Shown: positions 41,874 to 50,305 of the stretch, piece after piece
Layout of the letters: the number at the start of each line of letters is the position of its first letter
Position numbering within the stretch: the stretch's first letter is position 1
Translations under genes and position numbers: made by a program
Source: Marinimicrococcus sp033875255
Lineage (GTDB): Bacteria > Pseudomonadota > Alphaproteobacteria > Geminicoccales > Geminicoccaceae
Length of the DNA stretch: 64,000 bases
Direction: 5' to 3'
Assembly: GCA_033875255.1 (NCBI GenBank)
Contig: JAWZSN010000019.1
Coordinates: 62,001-126,000 of the forward strand
The notes under the pieces: generated by a model
Told to the model about the DNA's origin: nothing
The model's database searches: none
The model's input: the letters and a program-made list of their open reading frames with translations, nothing else

Positions 41874-42809
41874 ATGAGCACCGTGACCGTAGTCGATCGT
41901 GGTCGGGTCCAGCGCAAGCCGGCGTGGATCCGCGTCAAGGCACCGACCTCCGAGGGCTTTCACGCCACCCGGCGGCTGATGCGCGAGAAGAACCTGCACA
42001 CCGTGTGCGAGGAGGCGGCCTGCCCGAATATCGGGGAGTGCTGGACCCAGAAGCACGCCACAGTGATGATTCTGGGCGATACCTGCACGCGCGCCTGCGC
42101 CTTCTGCAACGTCAAGACCGGCGTGCCGCGGGCGGTGGACCCGAAGGAGCCTGCGCATCTCGCCGAGGCGGTGGGCGAGATGGGCCTCCGGCACGTGGTG
42201 ATCACCTCGGTCGACCGCGACGACCTGCCCGACGGCGGGGCCTCGCAGTTCGTGCGCTGCATCGAGGAGATCAGGAAGAGCGCGCCCGAGACCACCATCG
42301 AGATCCTCACCCCCGACTTCCTCAGGAAGCCCGGCGGTGTGGAGGCGATCGTCGAGGCGCGGCCCGACGTCTACAACCACAATCTCGAGACGGTACCGCG
42401 GCTCTACCGGACGGTGCGGCCCGGTGCCCGCTATTTCCACTCGCTGCGCCTGCTCCAGCGGGTCAAGGAGCTGGACCCGGGCGTCTTCACCAAGTCCGGC
42501 ATCATGGTGGGGCTCGGCGAGGAGAAGCGCGAGGTCTACCAGGTTCTGGACGACATGCGCTCGGCCGAGATCGATTTCGTCACCATGGGCCAGTATCTCC
42601 AGCCGACCCCGCGTCACCACAAGGTCGAGCGGTTCGTGACGCCCGAGGAATTCGAGGGATATGCCCGCATGGCCCGGGCAAAGGGCTTCCTCATGGTCTC
42701 GGCCTCGCCGCTGACCCGCTCCTCGCACCACGCCGGCGACGACTTTGCCCGGCTCCGGGCGGCGCGCGAGGCGCAGCTCGCGAAGGCGGCCCCGGTGGGC
42801 CTCGCCTGA
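41874..42809 (+). CDS. lipA: Lipoyl synthase
   Basis: A 311-residue radical SAM enzyme inserting sulfur into protein-bound octanoyl groups to give lipoyl. The auxiliary cluster cysteines are in CEEAACPNIGECW, the SAM cluster is CTRACAFCNVKTG, and the C-terminal RSSHHAGDDF carries the conserved serine. It supplies the cofactor used by PdhB, PdhC and LpdA partners encoded nearby. ATG 41874 is preferred to a TTG at 41838. Confidence 0.97.
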   Translation: MSTVTVVDRGRVQRKPAWIRVKAPTSEGFHATRRLMREKNLHTVCEEAACPNIGECWTQKHATVMILGDTCTRACAFCNVKTGVPRAVDPKEPAHLAEAVGEMGLRHVVITSVDRDDLPDGGASQFVRCIEEIRKSAPETTIEILTPDFLRKPGGVEAIVEARPDVYNHNLETVPRLYRTVRPGARYFHSLRLLQRVKELDPGVFTKSGIMVGLGEEKREVYQVLDDMRSAEIDFVTMGQYLQPTPRHHKVERFVTPEEFEGYARMARAKGFLMVSASPLTRSSHHAGDDFARLRAAREAQLAKAAPVGLA

Positions 42810-42812
42810 GCC

Positions 42813-43298
42813 ATGCCGACGCACGCCGAGAAGCGCCATCTGCCCTACCGCCCCGAGCAGCTCTACGAGCTGGTGGCCCAGGTCGAGCGCTATCCCGAGT
42901 TCCTGCCCTGGTGCAAGGCGGCCCGGATCACCAGACGGGAAGGCGATACCTTCTATGCGGACCTCGTGGTGGCCTTCAAGGTCTTCCGCGAGCGGTTCGG
43001 CTCCAAGGTCCACGTAATCCCCAAGAGCGGGATCGACGTGGAATACATCAACGGCCCGTTCCGCTACCTCAACAACCACTGGCGCTTCGAGCCGGCGCCC
43101 GACGGTGGTTGCATCCTCGACTTCTATGTCGACTTCGAGTTCCGCTCGAAGATCCTCCAGAACCTGATCGGCCTCCTGTTCAACGAGGCGGTGACGCGCA
43201 TGGTGGGCGCCTTCGAGGAGCGTGCGCGCCAGCTCTACGGGCTCGACGGCCGCGAGATGGTCGATGCCGCCCCGGCCCCGGCCGGCTCCGGCGGCTGA
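42813..43298 (+). CDS. COQ10/RatA-type START-domain protein
   Basis: A 161-residue single-domain protein of the polyketide cyclase / SRPBCC fold (coenzyme Q-binding COQ10, also annotated as RatA toxin). It shows YRPEQLYELVAQVERYPEFLPWC, then DLVVAFKVFRERFGSKV, GPFRYLNNHWRFEP and VDFEFRSKILQNLIGLLFNEA in parts. In alphaproteobacteria it regularly follows lipA, as here (3 bp apart), and probably assists ubiquinone function rather than acting as a toxin. The extra 20 residues at the C-terminus are Ala/Pro rich. Confidence 0.88.
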   Translation: MPTHAEKRHLPYRPEQLYELVAQVERYPEFLPWCKAARITRREGDTFYADLVVAFKVFRERFGSKVHVIPKSGIDVEYINGPFRYLNNHWRFEPAPDGGCILDFYVDFEFRSKILQNLIGLLFNEAVTRMVGAFEERARQLYGLDGREMVDAAPAPAGSGG

Positions 43299-43308
43299 CC
43301 CGATCGCC

Positions 43309-43327
43309 TGCAGGTGGAAAACCTGCA
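43309..43327 (+). terminator. Hairpin after the lipA operon
   Basis: TGCAGGT (43309-43315), loop GGAAA and ACCTGCA (43321-43327) form a perfect 7-bp stem just past the COQ10-type gene. There is no T-tract. Confidence 0.45.
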
Positions 43328-43441
43328 AACTGCTCACCGCACCGTCCCTAAGCCCTTCGGATGACGACCCTTTCTGCTCCTTGATCGTCTCACGAGGGTC
43401 GACCTAGCTTCGCAGAACGCTCTGGTTTTGCGGAGGCGGAC

Positions 43442-44500
43442 GTGCGGACGGGGCCGGCGGGTGGAACAAAGGCGGGCTGCGCCATCATGGAGCTTCCCTT
43501 TGCGGGAAGCACGCTGCTGGTCGATCCGGCAGGCGAGGGGATGGCGCTCCTCGACGCCCGCGCCGCCGGTCTCTGGCGCGCCCGGGGCGCCGCCGGCCGC
43601 CGCTTCGCCCGCCGCATCGGTCGTGAGCTGGCCCTCGGCCGCACCCGCGGCGCCCTCCCGCCACGCGCCGCCGACCCTCCGGCCGCCACCTGCGGACGCC
43701 TCCATGCGCTGGGCGGCGTTCCCGTCGCCATCGCCTGTGACGACCCCGACCTCGACCCCATGGTCCAGGCACTCTTCGCGCCCTTGCGGATGCCCGGCGC
43801 GGCATCGCCGGCGCACCGCCTGCGGCTCGCCCCCGACGGGCGCCGGCTGGTCCTGTGGGCCGACGGGCAGGCGCTTGCGGCCAGCGAGGACCCCGACCAC
43901 GCTTTGGGCCTGCTGATCGACGCCCTGATCGACCGCGCCTGGCCGGCCGCCCGATGGATGGCGGTGGTCCACGCCGGGGCCGTCGCCGACGCGCGCGGCG
44001 CCGTCCTCCTGCCGGCTCCCAGCGGCGGCGGCAAGAGCACGCTGGCAGCAGGCCTGGTAGCCGCGGGCTGGCGCTTCCTCAGCGACGACATCGCCCCCAT
44101 CGACGCGGGGCGCGGCGAGGTGGCGCCGGTACCGCTCGCGCTCTCGGCCAGAGAGGGCAGCTGGCCGATCCTGCGCGGGCTCTTCCCCGGCATGAAGCCG
44201 GTGGCGACGTTGCCCTTCGCGGAGGGGCGGCGGCGCTTTCTCGATCTCACCCGACACGCTGCGCAGGAGCCGCCACCGCTGCGCGCCCTGCTGGTGCCGC
44301 ATCTCGATCCGTCCGGCACGCCCGGGCTGGACCGGCTGAACCCCGGCCAGGCCCTGGCAGCGCTGGTGGAAGGGCGCTGCTGGCTGTCGCGCGAGCGGCC
44401 GCTCCTGCAGCGCCTGCTGAGCCTCCTCGAGACGGTGCCGGCCTTCACGGGCCGCTACCGGACGCTCGCGGAGGGTGTCGCCCTGGTCAACGGGCTCTGA
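43442..44500 (+). CDS. HPr kinase-like protein (HprK-related)
   Basis: A 352-residue protein whose C-terminal half resembles HPr kinase/phosphorylase: P-loop APSGGGKSTLAAGL (about 192-205), followed by WRFLSDDIAPI (about 210-220) with the paired aspartates of that fold. The N-terminal 170 residues are Ala/Arg-rich and only loosely like the PqqD/HprK-associated regions. There is no HPr or PTS gene nearby. Such HprK-like kinases occur in peptide-modification clusters, for example phosphorylated lasso peptides. The gene is followed within 14 bp by a small exported-type peptide gene and then a nucleotidyltransferase gene, so a peptide-modifying role is plausible. The start is GTG 43442, with GGAGGCGGAC before it. 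Confidence 0.82.
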   Translation: MRTGPAGGTKAGCAIMELPFAGSTLLVDPAGEGMALLDARAAGLWRARGAAGRRFARRIGRELALGRTRGALPPRAADPPAATCGRLHALGGVPVAIACDDPDLDPMVQALFAPLRMPGAASPAHRLRLAPDGRRLVLWADGQALAASEDPDHALGLLIDALIDRAWPAARWMAVVHAGAVADARGAVLLPAPSGGGKSTLAAGLVAAGWRFLSDDIAPIDAGRGEVAPVPLALSAREGSWPILRGLFPGMKPVATLPFAEGRRRFLDLTRHAAQEPPPLRALLVPHLDPSGTPGLDRLNPGQALAALVEGRCWLSRERPLLQRLLSLLETVPAFTGRYRTLAEGVALVNGL

Positions 44501-44514
44501 GAGCGGAGGACGCG

Positions 44515-44748
44515 ATGAGCGAGGATCCGGTAACCGGTCGGGAAAGCGAGGACGGAAGCGAGACGCGCCGCGAGGCGATCCGCAAGATCGCCGGCTATGC
44601 CGGGGCGAGCGCGCCGCTGGCCATGATCCTGTTGACCTCGCCCAAGGCGATGGCGCGCTCCCGCCATGGCGGGCCGCGTCGCGGGCCGCCGCCCCGCCGG
44701 GGACCGCCGGTGCGGCGGGGCCCCCCGGGACGTCGCGGTCCGGGCTAG
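44515..44748 (+). CDS. Small Arg/Pro-rich peptide with Tat-like leader (candidate precursor)
   Basis: A 77-residue protein with a strong GGAGG site, missed easily because it is short. Residues 1-16 are acidic. Residues 17-24 (TRREAIRK) contain a twin-arginine pair, 25-42 are hydrophobic, and KAMA-RS at 44-49 offers an AxA-like cleavage site, so the first ~47 residues resemble a Tat-type signal or a leader. The C-terminus (50-77) is a repeat of RRGPPx: GPRRGPPPRRGPPVRRGPPG in part. There are no Cys, Ser or Thr after residue 49. It sits between an HprK-like kinase and a nucleotidyltransferase, both in the same direction, suggesting the peptide is their substrate or partner. This is inference only. 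Confidence 0.65.
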   Translation: MSEDPVTGRESEDGSETRREAIRKIAGYAGASAPLAMILLTSPKAMARSRHGGPRRGPPPRRGPPVRRGPPGRRGPG

Positions 44749-44784
44749 TGTAGCGCCGACACCGCGCGGGTCGGGGGAAGCCTG

Positions 44785-45906
44785 ATGGAGACCACTGGAC
44801 GGGAGCCCGCAAGTCCGCCCGCCCTCTTCCTCGTCGCCGGGCTGCTCGGCGAGGCGGGGCGCGGCGGCGGGAGCCTGCCGGTGGGCGTCGACTGGCACGA
44901 GATGATCACCCTTGCGGGCGATCATCTCGTGCTGCCGGCGATGGCAGCGCGGCTGCTCGAGCCGGACCTGGCACGGAGCCTGCCGCCCGACATCGCCCGG
45001 CTCGCCGAGGCGGTGCTGCTGCTTGCCGCCGAGCGCGACCGGTCCGCCCGGGCGCAGCTCGAGGAGCTGGTGGCGGCGCTGAACGCCGCCGGGATCGTGC
45101 CGCTCCTCCTCAAGGGTGCCGCCTATCTCGCCGAGGCGCTGCACGAGGCTACCACCCCGCGTCTCGCGAGCGACCTCGATCTGCTGATCGAGCCGGAGCG
45201 GATCGGCCTGGCGGCAGCGTGCCTGCGGCGGATCGGCTATGGCGCGCTCGAGCCGGGGGACGGCGCCGGGCACCACCATCTGCCTGCGCTGCTGCGCGAC
45301 GGCGCGCCGCTCGCCGTCGAGCTGCACCGCGCCCCGGTCGCCGCACGGTGCCGCCGTCTCCTCGGCACGGCCGAGTTGCGCCGCGACGCCCGTGCCGTGC
45401 GAACCGAAAGCGGCAGCCGGTGCCTGCTGCCGAGCCCGACCCATCTGGTGCTGCACAGCATCGTCCACGCCCAGCTTCCCCACGGCCTCTACTGGCGCGG
45501 CGAGATCTTTCTGCGTGACGCGCTCGACCTGCTGCTCCTCGAGCGGCGATTCGGCCAGGCGATCGACTGGGCGGCGATCGGCCGGCGGATGGGCCGGCAC
45601 GGAATGGGCGGGGCGCTGTGGTTCCACGCCGTGACGGCGCATGCGCTGCTGGGCGGGCCGACGCCGCCCGTGCGGCCCACCTGGCTGGGGCGGCGCGCCT
45701 GCCGGCTCTGGAGGCGCCGCCTCGACGACGAGGCACGGCGCGACCGCCTGCTGGAAGCCGTCGAGCTCGCTACCTCGGCGCCTTCGGCACTCGCCACGCC
45801 GCGGGGACGGGCGTGGCTTTGCAGGCGGCTGGCGGAACTCCTCAGGCGGTGGCCGGCCGCTCCTCGAGAGCCCGCAATCCCAGAAGGAGCGCCGTCTCCA
45901 CCGTAG
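44785..45906 (+). CDS. Nucleotidyltransferase family protein (NTP_transf_5-like)
   Basis: A 373-residue protein of the uncharacterised nucleotidyltransferase group found beside HprK-like kinases. The core shows LLLKGAAYLAEALH (from about 107; K110-G111) and the metal-binding ASDLDLLIEPERI (D130, D132), then a variable helical C-terminus rich in Arg. The GGGGGAAG site supports ATG 44785. It follows the small peptide gene by 36 bp and completes a three-gene cassette. Its last 65 bp overlap the 3' end of the convergent cinA gene. Confidence 0.82.
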   Translation: METTGREPASPPALFLVAGLLGEAGRGGGSLPVGVDWHEMITLAGDHLVLPAMAARLLEPDLARSLPPDIARLAEAVLLLAAERDRSARAQLEELVAALNAAGIVPLLLKGAAYLAEALHEATTPRLASDLDLLIEPERIGLAAACLRRIGYGALEPGDGAGHHHLPALLRDGAPLAVELHRAPVAARCRRLLGTAELRRDARAVRTESGSRCLLPSPTHLVLHSIVHAQLPHGLYWRGEIFLRDALDLLLLERRFGQAIDWAAIGRRMGRHGMGGALWFHAVTAHALLGGPTPPVRPTWLGRRACRLWRRRLDDEARRDRLLEAVELATSAPSALATPRGRAWLCRRLAELLRRWPAAPREPAIPEGAPSPP

Positions 45907-46345
45907 CGAGCCGTACCGCGCCGCGATCGCCGGGGAACACCCGCCGCGCATGGAGAACGAGGCCCGGCACGGCGGCTGCGAGATGGACGAGGCCCACCGG
46001 CTTGGCCTCGCTGCCGCCGCCGGGACCCGCTACGCCGGTGACCGCCAGAGCGAGGCCGCAGCCCGAGCGCGCCAGCGCGCCTTCGGCCATCTCCCGGGCC
46101 ACCCGCTCGCTGACCGCCCCCTCGGCCTCGAGGCTCGCCGCACGCACGCCCAGCAGCTCCCGCTTGGCGTCGTTGTCGTAGACCACCCAGCCGCGATCGA
46201 CGACGGACGACGAGCCGGCATGCTCGGTCAGGCAGCCGGCGATGAGACCGCCAGTGCAGGATTCGGCGGTGACGAGGCGTATGCCGCGCGCCTCGCAGGC
46301 ATCCAGCAGGCGGCGGGCGGCGTCGAGGCAGGGCTGCGGGAACAT
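45842..46345 (-). CDS. pncC: CinA-like nicotinamide-nucleotide amidase (PncC)
   Basis: A 167-residue stand-alone CinA C-terminal domain that deamidates NMN in pyridine nucleotide salvage. It has the catalytic Ser in TAESCTGGLIAGCLTEHAGSS in parts, then GWVVYDNDAKRELLGV, AVTGVAGPGGGSEAKPVG and a final ETALLLGLRAL helix. ATG 46345 gives the usual length; longer starts are antisense to ispDF. It follows ispDF by 22 bp, a typical arrangement. The 3' end overlaps the nucleotidyltransferase gene tail to tail. Confidence 0.93.
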   Translation of the reverse strand: MFPQPCLDAARRLLDACEARGIRLVTAESCTGGLIAGCLTEHAGSSSVVDRGWVVYDNDAKRELLGVRAASLEAEGAVSERVAREMAEGALARSGCGLALAVTGVAGPGGGSEAKPVGLVHLAAAVPGLVLHARRVFPGDRGAVRLATVETALLLGLRALEERPATA

Positions 46346-46367
46346 CGCGTCACTCCAAAAGGGGGCG

Positions 46368-47519
46368 CTACGCCGCGAAGGAGAGGGTGGCCACCGCCTG
46401 GGCGGCGATGCCCTCGCCGCGGCCGGTGAAGCCCAGCTGCTCGGTGGTGGTGGCCTTGATGCCGACACGGTCCACCGGCAGGCCCAGGATCGCCGCCAGC
46501 CGCTCGCGCATGGCGTCGCGGTGCGGGCCGATCTTGGGGCGCTCGCACAGGATGGTCACGTCGACATTCTCCAGCGCCCCGCCGGCCCCGCCTGCGAGGC
46601 TCACCGCATGCTGGAGGAACTGGGCCGAATCGGCGTCCTTCCAGCGCGGGTCGCTGGGTGGGAAGTGCTGGCCGATGTCGCCGGCGGCAATGGCCCCCAA
46701 GATGGCGTCGGTGACCGCGTGGAGCACCACGTCGGCATCCGAATGGCCGGAAAGGCCGCGCTCGAACGGGATCTGCACGCCGGCCAGGATCAGCGGACGA
46801 TTCTCGACCAGACGGTGAACGTCGAAGCCCTGGCCGGTACGCCAGCGACGCTGGCCGCCGCCCAGCAGCCGCTCGGCCCGCGCCAGGTCGGCCGGGTGGG
46901 TGATCTTCATGTTGTCCTCCTCGCCCTCGACCAGCCGCACCTCGATGCCCTCGGCCGCCGCCACCGCCGCATCGTCGGTGAAAACGCTCCCAGCCTGCGC
47001 GCGGTGCGCCGCTAGGATGGCGGCGAAGCGGAAGCCCTGCGGCGTCTGGGCACGCCACAGCCCGTCGCGCGGCACGTCGCCGGTCGTACGGGCTCCCTCG
47101 GCACGCTTGAGGGTATCCACCACCGGCAAGGCGGGCAGGACCGCATCTGCGGTCTCGAGCGTCGTCGTGACCCGCTCGACCAGGGCAGCGCTTGCCAGCG
47201 GGCGGGCGGCGTCGTGAATGAGCACCTGCTCGGGCGCCAGCTCCACGAGGCTCTCGAGCCCGAGAAGGACGCTCGCCTGCCGGCTGGCGCCGCCCGCTAC
47301 CGGCTCGAGCAGCGCGAGCCCGGCCGTGGCCGTGCGATAGAGCTCCTCGTGGTCCCTGTCGATGACCACCCGCACCGCGTCCACCGAAGGATGACCGAGG
47401 AACCTCTCGACCGTGCGCCGCAGCATCGGCCGCCCGAGCAGGGGAAGGAACTGCTTGGGCAGACTCCCGCCAAGCCGCTCGCCGCGACCCGCCGCCACGA
47501 TCAGCGCCACGCAACGCAT
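46368..47519 (-). CDS. ispDF: Bifunctional IspDF (MEP isoprenoid pathway)
   Basis: A 383-residue fusion. The IspD half (1-225) is a 2-C-methyl-D-erythritol 4-phosphate cytidylyltransferase with ALIVAAGRGERLGGSLPKQF, LIHDAARPLA and WRAQTPQGF. The IspF half (228-383) makes the cyclodiphosphate, with GQGFDVHRLV, the zinc-site GHSDADVVLHAVTDAILGA, DIGQHFPPSDPRWK and TTTEQLGFTGRGEGIAAQA. The fusion is common in alphaproteobacteria and couples two non-consecutive steps. ATG 47519 begins MRCVALIV; upstream residues do not fit. Confidence 0.96.
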   Translation of the reverse strand: MRCVALIVAAGRGERLGGSLPKQFLPLLGRPMLRRTVERFLGHPSVDAVRVVIDRDHEELYRTATAGLALLEPVAGGASRQASVLLGLESLVELAPEQVLIHDAARPLASAALVERVTTTLETADAVLPALPVVDTLKRAEGARTTGDVPRDGLWRAQTPQGFRFAAILAAHRAQAGSVFTDDAAVAAAEGIEVRLVEGEEDNMKITHPADLARAERLLGGGQRRWRTGQGFDVHRLVENRPLILAGVQIPFERGLSGHSDADVVLHAVTDAILGAIAAGDIGQHFPPSDPRWKDADSAQFLQHAVSLAGGAGGALENVDVTILCERPKIGPHRDAMRERLAAILGLPVDRVGIKATTTEQLGFTGRGEGIAAQAVATLSFAA

Positions 47520-47605
47520 GCAAGCTCCTTCCTCAAGACCAGCCCTCCGCGAGACGGGCGCGACCATAGGCGCGGGGCTTGCTGCACCGCAACTTCGTGC
47601 TATCA

Positions 47606-48804
47606 ATGCCCGGTTCCTGTGCAGCCCTCATCTCGTGCCCATGGAGTAGGCATCTGGTCATTCCTACTGACGCCGCGTCTGGCCCGTACACCCGCGAGGA
47701 GCGCCCGACGGCGCCGCCTTCCGCCGAGCTCCTGCTCGCCAACCTGCCGAGCGCGGTCCTGCATCTCGATGCGGCGCACCGGCTCTGCTACGTCAACCCG
47801 GCGGCCGAGCAGCTCTTCTCGGCCGGGCGACGGACACTCCAGGGGCGGACGCTGGAGGAGCTGCTGTCCCCGCACGCCACCCTCGTCGGTCTCGTGGCGC
47901 AGGTGCAGGCGAGCGGAAGCTCGATCTCCGACTATGTCGTCGAGCTGGCGCTGGCCCGCGGTGACGTGCTCCAGGTGGACTGCCACCTGGCGCCGGTCGC
48001 CGAGACGCCGGGAGCGGTGCTGCTGGTGCTCCAGCCCTGCTCGGTGGCCCGCCGCCTCGACGCACACCTGGCCCAGCGCGGCACCGCGCGATCGGTGGCA
48101 GCGCTGGCCGCGACCCTGGCGCACGAGGTCAAGAACCCGCTCTCGGGCATCCGCGGGGCGGCCCAGCTTCTCGAGCCTTGCGTCGAGGATCCCGAGGACC
48201 GGGCCCTGGCGCGGCTGATCTGCGACGAGGCCGACCGCATCGTCGGGCTGATCGACCGCATGGAGGAGTTCGCCGAGGGTGCCGCCATCCGCCGTCAATC
48301 GGTCAACATCCACCAGGTGCTGGAGCATGTCCGGCGGATCGCCGAGAACGGCTTTGCCCGCCACCACCGCATCGTCGAGCTCTACGATCCCTCGCTGCCG
48401 GAGGTCGAGGGCGACCGCGACCGGCTGATCCAGCTCTTCTTGAATCTCGTCAAGAACGCCGCCGAGGCGGCGCCGGCCAGAGGCGGGGTGGTGACCCTGG
48501 CAACCCAGTACCAGCACGGTCTGCGGGTGAGCCTGCCGAGCACCAGGCAGCGGCTCGAGCTGCCCATCACTGTCGAGGTGCGCGACAACGGGCCCGGCGT
48601 GCGCGACGGGCTGCTCGAGGATCTCTTCGAGCCGTTCGTCACCACCAAGGCGCGCGGCAGCGGCCTGGGCCTGCCGCTCGCCGCCAAGATCGTGGGCGAC
48701 CATGGCGGCATGATCGCCTACGCGCCGGGCCATCCCGGGGCGATTTTCCGGGTGCGGCTGCCGGCGGCCGAGCGCTCGGCGCGACAGGACGGGAGCGGCG
48801 TGCG

Positions 48805-48808
<4 letters not shown>
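47606..48808 (+). CDS. ntrB: Nitrogen regulation sensor kinase NtrB
   Basis: About 400 residues. A PAS domain (about 45-155, ELLLANLPSAVLHLDAAHRLCYVN in part) precedes the H-box LAHEVKNPLSGIRGAAQLLE, the N-box LFLNLVKNAAEAAP, and the ATP-binding DNGPGV and GSGLGLPLAAKIV. NtrB controls NtrC phosphorylation in response to nitrogen status, through PII in known systems. The start is uncertain: ATG 47606 is used here; a TTG at 47579 is in frame, and neither has a clear ribosome site. Its TGA overlaps the ntrC ATG. Confidence 0.92.
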
Positions 48809-50259
<1,451 letters not shown>

Positions 50260-50305
50260 TCCGCCCTTCTCGCATCGATCGGGCCCGTTTCTGAGAGCGT
50301 CGCGC

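Noticed and set aside
42813..43298. RatA toxin of a toxin-antitoxin pair
   Set aside because: No antitoxin gene adjoins it, and linkage to lipA in alphaproteobacteria points to a COQ10-type role.
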